NCBI GenBank assembly: GCA_947652605.1
Contig: OX393579.1
Location: 52,396,970-52,460,969, forward strand
DNA from: Elmis aenea
Lineage: Eukaryota > Arthropoda > Insecta > Coleoptera > Elmidae
Length of the DNA: 64,000 nucleotides
Direction of reading: 5' to 3'
The position numbers and the translations under genes were made by a program. Position 1 is the stretch's first letter. Every line of letters begins with the position of its first letter. The notes under the pieces are model-generated. The model ran no database searches and was not told the origin of the DNA. It saw only the letters and a list, made by a program, of their open reading frames with translations. Below, in pieces: positions 1-10,269 of the stretch.

Positions 1-119
1 TGCAGGATGTTGCAGGAACTGCACGCAATCAGCATTTTCAAAATGTCCAACACCCTACTTTGCTAATGCAATTTCTCTGTATTTTTTTAAAGTGCAGTGG
101 TACAATGAGATTTAGAGCA

Positions 120-835
120 TTGTAGCTTAACAAAAGAGCTTATTAATGATCCTATGTTCGACTACGATTTTCAATTAAAGAAACATAGGTTAATGTACAG
201 TAGAAATTATGTGCGAACCCACAACAGTAGTTCCCAGGAATTTAAAACAACATTGGGAGTAAGACAGGGGGCACCTTAAGTCAACTGTTTTTTTATAATA
301 CTAATGGATAAAATAACTATTTAGGGAGTGCAAAAAAAATACAACGAAAGTTTACTGGGGATGGAATAAACTGAAACCAGTTTCTTTAACAAAACTGGAT
401 TTTGCAGATGATGCGGTACCAGAAGCTAAAAACGAAAAGGACGCAACATAATCTGGGGTATATTAGAGAGATACAATATGCCACGCCAACTCGAATGTAC
501 GGAAGCGAAACTTGGGTCTCCATACAACGAGACAAGAATAAAATACAAACAGCAGATATGAGATTTTTAAGAACGGCAAAGGGATGTACGATAAAAGACC
601 AAATAAGAAACGAAGATATTGGGAAAGAACTAGTAATTTACGATCTGGGAGGATAAATACAAGAAAACAGGGAGAGAACGAAAAACATATTGGTGGAATG
701 GAGCATCAGAGATTGCCAAATCAAATATAATAAGAAATTATCGACAAACAGGAAGAAGAGAAATAGGAAGACCCATGAAGAGATGGGAACAACAAAATAA
801 CATTTCGTAAAGGCGGATCAGGTAATTTGCCTAAG
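120..835 (+). pseudogene. Degraded non-LTR retrotransposon reverse transcriptase (3' part of ORF2)
   Basis: Translating in shifting frames gives landmarks of a LINE reverse transcriptase in the right order. Near 250-275 there is a GVRQG block (RT motif before the active site). Near 394-413 there is LDFADDAV, matching the FADD catalytic motif. Near 495-560 there is YGSETW followed by ADMRFLR, which is typical of the C-terminal region of insect LINE ORF2 proteins, and near 770-785 GRPMKRW. Frames are broken by stops and shifts, including a stop straight after the GVRQGAP block, and the endonuclease and N-terminal RT parts are missing from the window. The family resembles the insect LINEs often annotated as craniofacial development protein 2-like. 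The clade is inferred, and there is no sign of function. Confidence 0.8.
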
Positions 836-837
836 CC

Positions 838-955
838 ATGAAGTGAAGAAGAAGAAGAAGAAGAGAAGAAGAAGTAGGGGAAGGAGAAGGAGAAGGGGGA
901 GGGGAAGGAAAGGGCGAAGAGGAAGAGAAAGAGGATGAGGAAGAAGAAGACAATA
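838..955 (+). repeat. Purine-rich GAA/GGA microsatellite tract
   Basis: A run of AAG, GAA and GGA units directly follows the LINE C-terminal coding remnant. Simple-repeat 3' tails are common for non-LTR retrotransposons, so I read it as the expanded tail of that element. It could also be an independent microsatellite. Confidence 0.7.
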
Positions 956-1094
956 TGAGCATCAATATAAAAATGACAAAGATTGTGGTTCTAACGAAGA
1001 ATCAATCGTGTTTTAATCAGGCTAGAAGCATGTATCAAATTTAAAATATTTAGAACCAAAAGGATGTAGACTAATCGATAAGATTAGCAATAAT

Positions 1095-1400
1095 AAAGTC
1101 AGAAAAAGCCTAGTAGTGAAAAACATAAAGAAAAAAACTGAGCCAAAGCAATTAAGATGTTTCTGCTATGCGTGCCAGAAAGCAGCTACGCAAAAATGGG
1201 ATGTAAAACGAAGTTCAAAGAAAAAAGAAATATCAGAAGATCAAGTACAAAATGGGAAAACAGACTGGGGAAAAAATTCAGCTGAAGAGATGTGCCTCAG
1301 CTAGCCAATAATAGACAGAGATGGAGAAGCATAATCAAGAACTAGAACATACCTCGACACCGGAAAGTATGATACAGAAGGACCCGATTTAGAAGAAGGT
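1095..1400 (+). pseudogene. Possible LINE ORF2 3'-end fragment
   Basis: A lysine-rich open stretch of 62 codons (1116-1304) is followed by NNRQRWRSIIK in the neighbouring frame near 1300-1340. That ending resembles the WR-rich termini of insect LINE ORF2 proteins. The resemblance is short and no catalytic motif is present. The fragment sits just downstream of the first LINE remnant and could be a second copy. I would not call it with confidence. Confidence 0.3.
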
Positions 1401-1505
1401 TGATGTTAAAACTTGTGATATGATCACATTACAGAACACAAAAATGTTTAATTTTTTTTTTAGAAACTAAAAGCGTGGGGTTAAAATTCTTGTTTTTTAG
1501 CACTA

Positions 1506-1971
1506 CAGTAAAACCTCGATTATCCGCACATCGATTATACGAATTTTCGATTATCCGACTCGAAAATTTTTGAATAATTTTTTTTGCCAGCTATTGATAT
1601 TAGTCTGTTTCAAAATTCCCCGGCGGCCAAGTATTCCTCTCTCCAGTCTCCAAACGAGTCGTCTGACAAGTGGAGTCACCTGTTATGATTGAGTGGGCAG
1701 TATGCGCTTGGATTTCGGGTGGCTGTTGTCCTCTGAAGAGACTATTAAAATGAAAACGTCGAAGAGTGTCTCTTCGTATGGTTCACGCAAAAACGATGCT
1801 CTGGTCAGCCATGAAATTAAAGTTATAATGTACATAATGTATAAATGTATACATATTTCAATAAAAATATTCACAATATGTAGGTTTTGTTCTCCTTTTG
1901 ATTATTTGTTTTGTTTTTTCGATTATCCGAACTTTCGATTACCCGCACTAATTGGGATAGAGTTTCTACTG
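1506..1971. mobile_element. Non-autonomous Tigger/pogo element (466 bp)
   Basis: The left end begins CAGTAAAACCTCGATTATCC and the right end, read inversely, begins CAGTAGAAACTC. Both ends repeat GATTATCCG or GATTACCCG several times in their first 60 bp. TA lies immediately outside each end (1504-1505 and 1972-1973), as expected for pogo/Tigger insertions. The middle has no transposase domain I can recognise, only short open frames, so this is a deletion derivative needing a transposase from elsewhere. Confidence 0.85.
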
Positions 1972-1973
1972 TA

Positions 1974-3045
1974 TTTCCTTGAAGTAAAAGGCAAAATTCT
2001 AAAGATTACAGCTCTGAAGTTGCTGCTTGACTCGATGGTTTTGCTCTGAATTTTAATTATTATTACTCTTTTATTTTACGGCCACTGGGTTACTTTCTTC
2101 GTTATGACAATCACTGAAACTTGTTCGCTGTAATTTAATGTTGTTGTAGCTTTACCCTAATTGCATGAGCCTCATTTATTTTAACATGTGTATGCTTGCG
2201 ACCACACCAGTTGTAGCTGGTGTACAGTTAGGTTATAAACTGACTTACCGTCGCTGTACATTAAATGTCCGCTGTTGTTTCGAAAGCAATTTATCATGTA
2301 CTTGGCAATTAACCATGCGAATGTTGGTCTTACCCCACATTCGCTTTCTGTAACACAACAAACTCCATATTTTTCAATGTTCTTACCACTCACCCGTTGT
2401 TGTACAACGTTAGAACAGGTGGAAATAGTCTTTTATGTGGCGTGATTAAGTGTAGTGTAAGTTATTAAAACCACTATTTTTAGTTCATTGTGTTCATGTC
2501 TGTTGATGGAAAACTTGGCACCCGTTATCATAGTTTTGTTAATTAAACCTGTGCCGCTTTTCCTGTGCCTTCTAAATCGACCACTTTCTACTTTGCATGC
2601 ATAGCACTTGAGTTCTGAAACTACATAGTTCAATTTGAAAAGTTTTATTACGAATAAAGGCATTTGTTTAGAGACTTCGGGGTTCGAGTTGCAAATGTTC
2701 CAAACGTAATGAATCGAAAAGTAAATTGTGTGTTCTCTGGAATGTACATTTTAAATCGTACAACAACGAAAGTTATTACTTTTTTTGTACAAAAGCGTTT
2801 TAAATCACAGTTTGTGTCTTTTTTGTTTTTAACGATAAGCGACAAGACTTTATTTTAACTTTGGCTTATGCATAAGTACAAAGTTCAACTCAAAACTTTA
2901 TAAAAGTCTACGGGATTTAAGACTATTTGCTGTTAAACAATGTTTCCTGCTGTAATTTTTAAAATTGGTGGTAATAGATTAATAAATTCATAAACAAAAT
3001 TTTGTAGTTTTAGATAACAAAATATGTGATTCATTCGAAAAGTTT
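1974..3045. other. AT-rich spacer, no gene recognised
   Basis: Only short open frames (up to about 76 codons) on both strands that shadow one another. No domain, splice-bounded exon or repeat end was recognised. Confidence 0.6.
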
Positions 3046-3049
3046 TGAT

Positions 3050-3557
3050 GCTTCTAAAAGCCCAAAAACACCGCTATGACGCCAAAATTCTATTAAAGAG
3101 TTGCAACAGATTAGTTGAACCGTTTAAGATTTTTTCAAAAAATTTGCACCATTTTACTTGCAAAGGCTGCGCGAATTGGTAAATAGAAAAATTTCGATTT
3201 TATCTCTGACGGTTTCATGGCCAAAGCGATCGCAAAAATTACCTTTATTATTCAAATTTTCAGTTTTTTCCCTATTTTTCCGAAGAAAATGGCCAGTGGC
3301 ACGTATAACTCTGCAAAACATTTAGTTTTGATGTTTTTGATGCAATAAACACAGCCTTGATCAAATTCTAGCGACAACGTATCGTGACCTTCCCTTGTAA
3401 GATTATATAAAACAAAAGCTGAATAACGCTAAGTTTCGAATAGTTTTTAGCCATTGTGTGCAGAAGTTTTCGTTAAATAATCATACTCAGGTTTACTAGT
3501 GTTATTTTTAAAAACAAATGAGATTTTCTATGTGTTTATGATCTCTAGGGCACCCTG
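3050..3557. repeat. One-ended CAGGGTG-family repeat fragment
   Basis: The right boundary GGGCACCCTG followed by TA (3558-3559) has the same form as the ends of the TA-flanked fold-back elements elsewhere in the window. No matching left end is found, so this is a truncated or decayed copy. The left limit is approximate. Confidence 0.45.
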
Positions 3558-3559
3558 TA

Positions 3560-5295
3560 TAGATCAACGATGTCTTGATAAATTAAGATATTACATCACA
3601 AAGAAAGGGACAACAAGAATTAATAACTTTCATTTCATTGAGTTTATTCAAAACATTTAAAATTTTCATTCACTATGACATTTATTTTCTTTAAATTTGA
3701 TTAGTACATGGTTGTTAATGCCAATTGGCTTTAAAACCGTTCGCGTTTTTATTTAGATATCTGTGGCATTACCGGTGGTGATCGATCAATTTTATTGGGT
3801 TATGGGTTCGAACCACCATGAATGTCTGTATAAATTAAAGTTCTGTCGAAGAGGTCTTGTAACATTCTATATTAACTTGCTTTATGGGCCGGAGGAATTG
3901 ATGTATATCCTATTAAAATTCGCCAACTATTCGATATCAAATTTGGTATTCCGAAGTTCCAGCCCATATTTCAATTTAAACGTTTTGCGGACGTTTTCAC
4001 GTTTACATCATAAAAATATTTTATTATTTTATGTTCACCTATAAATTATGTTTAAGTATACTTGTGCAGCAAGTTTCGACAAAAGTCATTGTTATTTTTT
4101 AAGTTTCCAAGATTTAGGACACGGTCGGGATTCCGATATTGTAAATTTCACGTGTTACCACTTTGAGTTATCTTCTGTTTTGATCATTTAGTCAGTTCAG
4201 ATTTCAAGCAGCTGCTTTGCAAGTCGTTTTGCGATAAAATAGGCTTACGCTTTACGACAGTTTTAATCTCTTTTTGTAGGGAATAATTCATTTTGTCAGC
4301 GTTTGAGCTACCGCACTGTATAGAAAATAGAATCGCTCCAAACACCAGATGTTGATGATCAAGGAAATACAGTTGTTACTAAACGTCATAAATTACCACC
4401 TAGCTGTGTGTTCCTTCAAGCAGTGCAACTCAATCGTTGATCCGCGGACTGACACCAATCACTTGAAATTCTCCACAAAAAAAAACATAATTACTTGTGG
4501 ATACGGTCTTCATAGACTTAACTAAAACCATGGATGGCATTTCCCTAGGTAAACTGTGGCTAGTTATGCACATCCCACATCAATAGCATAAATAAAATCT
4601 ACACCCAAGTAGTGCGAACCCTGTACAAAAACATGACAACTAATAGATATTTTACTGTATTAAATCATAGTTTATTCAGTTTAGAACAATACCAGTTTTT
4701 TTCCAGGGTAATTCCACATACAAATATAGGCACTTTGGGAGAAAACGTGGCATGTCATACCGCGAGAAGGAGAAAACAAGGATTGTCAACAGCTGATTCT
4801 GACGACACTGTTTAATTAGACAGTTGGTTGACAACTATTTCTTACAGAAAATAAACGAAAAAGTTAAAATTGAATTGTTTAAATTAACTAGTACTGAAGA
4901 TAATTATCAGTACAAAAAGGATTAACAGAAGAATGGTTATTGGAATATTTCACCGAAATCCCATTAACCATTTCGAAACTAAAAGGACAATAAGTATATT
5001 CGCTAATTATAATAAGCGGGGAAAACAATTTATAGAAAACTGGGAATTGGTAATAAGACAAACAAGGCCATGAGAAAATAAATAATTTCAATTGCCAACA
5101 CAATCACACTATGAACTGCTTTCATCAAATGAAGAAAAACACAAAGATATTGATTACACATCTTTCAAAACTTGTTATTCTAAATCTAAGAATTTCTACC
5201 TTAATATAATAAACAATTTTATTAATAAATAATATAATTATTTATTAGTGTGTGTAGATAATTCTTAATCATATCCCTAAGTTTATTTTTGTTTT
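3560..5295. other. AT-rich spacer, no confirmed gene
   Basis: No recognisable domain. One stretch is worth noting: a pyrimidine-rich run ending in CAG at about 4693-4707 precedes about 35 open codons ending in a stop at 4815. This could be a chance acceptor and frame. The remainder is AT-rich with frequent stops in all frames. Confidence 0.5.
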
Positions 5296-5299
5296 ATTT

Positions 5300-5721
5300 C
5301 TGGCAAACACTAATGATTTAGACCGGCTTCAAAAATTGCAAAATAGGGCTATGAGAATTATTTTACACTGTTCCAGATTACTCTGATGCTGGATACTTTA
5401 CAGTGGCTTAGTATTAAACAACGGATAATTTTTAATACGATTATTTTCATTTTTAAGATTATAAATAACCTGCTTCCAAATTCTTGTTAAAATATATAAC
5501 CCAAAACTCTGATGTTCATAACTATCCGACTAGAAACTGTAAAGACTTTAAATTGCCATTCAGGACACGAAATTACACTCAAAATTCTCTTTTTTATAAA
5601 GGACTGAAATTTTACAATGAATTATTAAGTGAACTTAAAAGCGAAACTAATGTTGTAAGGTTTAGACGTAAGCTCAGTAGTCATATTAAGGAAAAGTTTT
5701 AAATTTTATATATTTATATAT
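5300..5721 (+). pseudogene. LINE (jockey/CR1-like) ORF2 C-terminus and start of 3' tail
   Basis: The stretch 5321-5375 reads DRLQKLQNRAMRIIL, then after a frameshift about 5385-5480 gives LDTLQWLSIKQR and a hydrophobic run. The last 72 codons (5484-5702) contain HNYPTRN, SLFYKGLKFYNELL and FRRKL and end in a stop. This order is the standard C-terminal signature of jockey/CR1-like LINE ORF2 proteins. The element is 5'-truncated and frameshifted. Its 3' untranslated tail is cut at 5721 by the transposon at 5722-8593 and resumes at 8594. Confidence 0.8.
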
Positions 5722-5755
5722 GAAGCGCTCGGGGGAAAATAGTAATAAGCCACAT
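5722..5755 (+). repeat. Left terminal inverted repeat (34 bp)
   Basis: Starts GAAGCGCTCGGGGG and ends GCCACAT. It is identical to the inverse of 8560-8593 over all 34 bases. The first subterminal motif copy lies inside it. Confidence 0.95.
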
Positions 5756-6029
5756 GAAGTTAGTTTTGAGAAAAGCCTACTTTAAAGTTTTAATCAAATC
5801 CTGAAATAAGGGTTTAAGAAATATCTGTTTCATATTTTTTTTCCACAGACCAATTATTGCTTACTTGAAATATTTAACAAGAGAGCAACAGTTATAGCAA
5901 TAGTTTTCAAAAAAAATGAATAAACCCAAAAAAATTGTGGCTTGTTACCTTTTTTTGCTAAGAAAACGTAAATATTCTTTTATTTTAAGATATAACTGGA
6001 ATATAATCAGAAGACGGTTGAAATACTTT

Positions 6030-6035
6030 TTTATT
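6030..6035 (-). terminator. AATAAA polyadenylation signal of the transposase gene
   Basis: On the minus strand AATAAA lies 27 bases beyond the stop codon and is followed by A/T-rich sequence still inside the element. Position and sequence suit a eukaryotic 3' end signal. Confidence 0.6.
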
Positions 6036-6061
6036 AAAAAACGTATCAAAAATACAATTTT

Positions 6062-8381
6062 TTATTCAAATGTTTTTGAGTTTTCATGTTTCCCGTCTAC
6101 GTTTTCGATGTCGCCATCACATTGATCACTGGCAATTGCGCCTTCTACTCCAATGCCCAAATAAAAATCGTGATATGCTAATGGAATATATGGGAGAAGA
6201 ACCTTTAAGTTCTGTAGTTTTTTTTCATTTACTTTAATTGGACCGTCGTATTTCTTTTCTACAGTGTTAAGATCTACTACCTGATGAATTTTTTGCCCTC
6301 TCTTACCAACACTTACGGGCTTAAACTCTTCATTAAGAACATGCTTTATAAACATTTTTGTAGGATGTTCCGCTTTAAACCTAAAGCAGCGCACTTTTGC
6401 AAAGTCTACATTTTCTTTGTCTTCTGTTAAGTGCTTTCTATTTAGTGATTTACTTATTTTATCAAAAGAAAAAAAGTCGTTTTGATTCATTTCATACACG
6501 TTAAACGGATTTTTTGTTCTTGAATCTTTGACTGCTTGAACCCAACAGTCAGGTGAGTAAACCTGACTGATATATTTTTTGCGTTTTTCTATTGCTGCGA
6601 AATCGCGATCTGAAGGTAGATTTGTATGCCCCGCCACAAGGAAGCGATGTTCTATAGATTTGTATACGTTATTTCTTACCAAATGGAGCCATAGCGACAT
6701 TATAGTCCAATTTTTATTTTGGCCCCCACAGTTGTCTGTAAAAACTATTAGATGTTTGTTCGGCTTTGGAGGGTTGTCTTTAAGGTACTTTAAAACACAA
6801 CTGGCGATTTCGTCGCTTCCCCTTTTGGCAACATTTTCGGTCCACATATACATGTAGCCTTTACCAGTGTTACCGTCGTGGATTCCTAAATTATACATCC
6901 AAGCTTTGCGCAGATAAAAAGCTTTGCCAACCGTAAGTTGTGGTATCGGTAGCGCTTGTTGTAGATCAAAACATACAACATTAAACAAATCGCCGTCTTC
7001 TTTTGATCGCTGCATTTCCAATTTTAAGTTAGTCTGCATAGCCTCGGCTCTCCTCTGATGTAGCTCCAACAGTGTTTTTATTTTTTTTACTTCACCTTCA
7101 TTGTCTTTTTGAGAAGCAAGTGCAATATTGTGTTCGTCGCATGTTGCACAAGTATCACTTTTAGGAAGCTTAAACCCAATGTTATACTCGGAACAAAATA
7201 TTCTTCGGTATCTATCTTCCTTAACAGGAGTAATGTTGCGTTCACCGCACCACGGAGTGTAATATTTGTTGTAAAGGGATGATATTGAAATATCGTGGTC
7301 AATATAAATTCGATTAGGATTATTTTTCCGACTATAATGGCTACAATATTTTGGAATAGATAGAATATGATCGTGAACTGATTGCACCATTTCCTCGGGT
7401 AACCTGTTTTTTCTGGTCTTATGTCTACCACGACCATCGGATTTTGGAGTATTTCGCCCATCTCGTATCTGCTTACAAACATTATAAACTCGTCTCCTAT
7501 TGGTCTGTAGGCCATGAATTGACAAGAACTCTTCTTTACACACGTCCTGGTCTCTGCCTTGTACTTTGACGAAATACTTAAATGTTGTGGATCTAGATGA
7601 CTCCTGTCTTTTTGTTTTTTTAGGATACGAGCGCTTTTTTCCAACACTTTTAATAATGCCGAATAAGTATGCATTTTGCTTATCAAAGGTTTTTAACTCC
7701 CAAAATGAATTAAATATATTTCTTTCTTCTCCTCCCAGTGACTCCCTACATTTTTTCTTACAGGTACACGGTGGGCCTAAAATTTTGGGGTCCCGCTTTA
7801 CACCCTCGGGAGTGGTATAACCAAAACCTAAATTTCTTCTGTCCTGAGCTTTAAACTTCTTTCTGCACTCAACGTTGGTTTGTCTCTTTCTTGACGGTTT
7901 CTTTTTTGATGGTGTTGGCACGTGGCCTCTACTAGTGCCCTCACGCTAAGGCAAAATAATCTTTTACAATAAAATTTAATAGGCATGTTTTAAGTAAAAA
8001 CAGTAACAAGCCACAAAACATTTGTCTTTAATAGATGAGGTATGATTTTTTTGTTGTAAAACACCTAATGTGTTGTGTTGACATGAGTGATCTTCCAAAA
8101 ACAAATGTATTATTTAATTTATTACATTGCAAACAACAAAATCAAAATCTTTCAAAGCCAAAAATTTTAGAAGAAAAAATAGGTTTAAAAGGGAATAAGC
8201 CACATAAAATTTGACATACCTCTGTTTCACAAATACTGCTGCTTTTATCACTTCCACTTAAATAACAATAATCCTTGTCCTTATCACTGTCGTCTACTTC
8301 ACTTGATATGTCACTATCACCGCTATTTTTGTCATTATCAAACAACTTTCTCTTAACTGCCGTATTGTTCACACTCGCCAT
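6062..8381 (-). CDS. Two-exon transposase-like protein (DUF7869-type DDE domain), predicted 681 aa
   Basis: Exon 1 is 8381-8220 (54 codons, ATG in an AACATGG context) and exon 2 is 7945-6062 (627 codons plus TAA). The long exon-2 frame has no ATG at its start; it runs back from a GTG at 7921 to an in-frame TAG that forms an acceptor, and the upstream exon joins it in phase. Exon 1 is rich in Ser and Asp. Counting from the GTG, the exon-2 part shows a CTCKKKC cysteine cluster (about residues 52-58), basic segments near 90-105 and 165-175, a CATC knuckle (258-261), and then an RNase H-like core. The core has D319 in VVCFDLQ, D396 in FTDNCGGQN, and a GHTNLPSDRDFAAIE block with H432 and E445. I infer D319, D396 and E445 as a catalytic triad. 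No frameshift or stop interrupts it. The likely role is nuclear cut-and-paste of its own element. Confidence 0.85.
7946..8219 (-). other. Intron of the transposase gene (274 nt)
   Basis: The donor reads GAG followed by GTATGT at 8220/8219. The acceptor reads TTTTGCCTTAG ending at 7946. Both fit GT-AG consensus and the joined frame is phase 0 on each side. The intron contains two copies of the subterminal motif and an in-frame stop, so an unspliced transcript could not make the full protein. Confidence 0.8.
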
Positions 8382-8559
8382 GTTGAATTTATGTGGCTTG
8401 TTACGTTCTTGCTACAAATGTGCTAGTGTTTTGGCATGAGTCAAGAAAGTATCTATGTCATGGTGGCGCTTCTTATTATTGAATAGCTGTAATATGTTTC
8501 CTGTGGCTTGTTACTTTTATGAGTAACAATTTTATGTAAAAAATTAGCGTTTTCAAAAA

Positions 8560-8593
8560 ATGTGGCTTATTACTATTTTCCCCCGAGCGCTTC
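8560..8593 (-). repeat. Right terminal inverted repeat (34 bp)
   Basis: The inverse of this stretch starts GAAGCGCTCGGGGG and equals the left repeat over 34 bases. The two sides diverge immediately inside. Confidence 0.95.
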
Positions 8594-8685
8594 ATATGTA
8601 CATGTATTCATATAAAATGTAAACATAATTAGCAAATCGCTAAAATAAATTACATTATTATTATATTATTATTATAAAATAAAGT
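8594..8685 (+). repeat. Rest of the interrupted LINE 3' tail with (ATT)n end
   Basis: Continues the LINE tail broken at 5721 and ends in an ATT microsatellite near 8650-8680. It aligns with 42587-42660, which has the same closing sequence and ATT run. There is a small indel near 8608. Confidence 0.85.
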
Positions 8686-8689
8686 TTGG

Positions 8690-10265
8690 TTAATGCAGCT
8701 CTACGAACAAAAAAATGGTAGACTTTAAAATCGAATTGTAAAGATCTAATAAAAACTGACATTCCTTGTTTTCATCTAACACCCTTCATATTAAGCAAAC
8801 ATTTTTTTGGTTTTATGCTTGAGCTTCAATTTTGAGGATAATTTTTAAAGCGAACAATTGTTTTAGGGATACGTTAAAAAATTATGCCTAAAAACAAATC
8901 AATAAATACATTTTAGCTCCCAAAAACATTCTACAAATAGGAACACAAACTTTTTAAACATCCCTATATCACCTATTTATTTTAAAAAAAATATTTATAT
9001 CGTTCCACGGTAAAAAAAAAATTCAGGTCAACAGGTTGAGCAACACTGATTTTCAAAGCAGTTTGTCTCATCAACGATTTAAGTTCATCAATATCAATTG
9101 TGCTGTCGGTATGGCAACTTTATGCTTCAACTTTTTGTTAAACGTTTGTTTTTAGCGGATAAGTTCAGGAACTGGTGTATTATCCGCAAAATTTTAATCA
9201 AGATTTCGATAAAATGAGATTAGTTTCGGAATATCCAAGATTACGAAAGAAAAACTGCTTCATTTATCGCGTTGTAGTAGAAAATAGAAAGGCTATATCA
9301 AGGCAACCTCCAAGCTATTGGAGAGTACTTATTTTAGCACAGTACTATTTAAATAGGTGTTTGTTGATTTTGGCAATGTATAAATTGGCGTTATCTAATG
9401 TGTAAACATGTTGTGTGAAGTAATATTTAGTTCCTGTAATAGTCGCCATGCAATGTTGGGTTTGCCAGCAATTACTTCAAAATATTCTTCACAATAAAGA
9501 TTAACAAACTATTCTTAATCATTTCTAATATATTATTCCTTATTTTAATCAATTATTATTAATTAATTTGTTGACGATCCCTAAAAATACTGACATAAGA
9601 CAAGTAGGTTACAACTTTCAAATATAGATACTTATTGGGAAATTATCTTTATTGTGTACTTTCCAAAAGTCTCTTTTCATAAAAGATTTTTGTATAAATA
9701 TCACAATTGGCTTTTCAAACGCTTTTGAAGGTGAATATAAAAGATATTACGTTGACGGTAAGTGGCTTAATGTAAAATCATTGTGCTGCCTTCTGCTTCT
9801 TTTCTCTCCACATTATTATACATTTATGATTTTTGTTTTTATAAAGGTTTTTAATGCTTTCAAGAAGCCGTGATTTTTTGCTATACGATTTAATTGACTC
9901 CGAACTAATCTTTAAACTGTTTGAAAAACGGAATACCCTAATTTTCATCCTATAGAGTAATCCAAGCTTATACTAGATTTTTACAAGTCTCTTTGAAAGG
10001 ATACTGAACATCATACACGATCAGTTTTCAAGAGAACAAGAAGTAACTGCGATGTACTATAAAATATGAATAATACATGGCTTAATTTTATCTGCTATCA
10101 TACTTCTATAAGGGCAAATATTAATTTTACTGTGTAGTCAAAAACACAGTTGTCAGTTCCTATTTTTGTACTGTCCAGTTACTGTGACATTTAGCCTAAA
10201 AAATAACCAAATTTAATTTGACTGGAACCATTTACAAAATTTTGATCGTGTTTATGAGTAAAAAA
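8690..10265. other. AT-rich spacer, no gene recognised
   Basis: Two plus-strand open frames of 73-76 codons (9175-9405 and 9652-9873) show no domain I recognise. The second is crossed by a possible donor (ACG followed by GTAAGT near 9758), but without a matching acceptor and homology I do not call an exon. Confidence 0.5.
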
Positions 10266-10269
10266 TTAA

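Larger units (their letters stand above)
5742..8573. repeat. Subterminal 13-bp motif GTAAYAAGCCACA, seven copies
   Basis: Copies read inward from the left end at 5742-5754 (plus) and 5936-5948 (minus). From the right end they are at 8561-8573, 8502-8514 and 8392-8404 (all minus), with 8192-8204 (plus, first base variant, inside the intron) and 8003-8015 (plus, also in the intron). Six copies match the consensus exactly. Repeated terminal motifs of this kind are usual binding sites for a transposase DNA-binding domain. That role here is inference. Copies at 8392 and 8502 lie just upstream of the start codon, so binding could also affect transcription. Confidence 0.85.
5722..8593 (-). mobile_element. 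Apparently complete two-exon DDE-type DNA transposon, 2872 bp
   Basis: The element is bounded by 34-bp perfect terminal inverted repeats (5722-5755 and 8560-8593) and a 4-bp duplication. It carries seven copies of a 13-bp subterminal motif, close to or inside the ends, and one minus-strand gene occupying most of the interior. The insertion target is the 3' tail of a LINE. The protein is of a type widespread in insects and annotated only by an uncharacterised (DUF7869-like) RNase H-fold domain. A 4-bp duplication together with an N-terminal cysteine cluster would fit the Sola superfamily, but I cannot run the comparison and leave the superfamily open. With intact ends, no stop codon and consensus splice sites, it is the best candidate here for a recently active element. 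Confidence 0.88.
5718..8597. repeat. ATAT target-site duplication flanking the transposon
   Basis: ATAT occurs at 5718-5721 and again at 8594-8597, directly outside the inverted repeats. The uninterrupted copy of the same LINE tail near 42580-42590 has a single copy at this point, so the duplication is supported by an empty site. Because the target is (AT)n, a TA duplication with one extra base in each inverted repeat is also possible. Confidence 0.8.

Noticed and set aside
4693..4815. Terminal exon after a pyrimidine tract and CAG
   Set aside because: About 35 codons without homology or partner exons; chance is likely.
7087..7686. A 199-codon open frame on the minus strand
   Set aside because: It overlaps the transposase exon in another frame, lacks domains and is explained as a shadow of that gene.
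9652..9873. Small gene with donor-like GTAAGT inside
   Set aside because: No acceptor or homology to support an exon.
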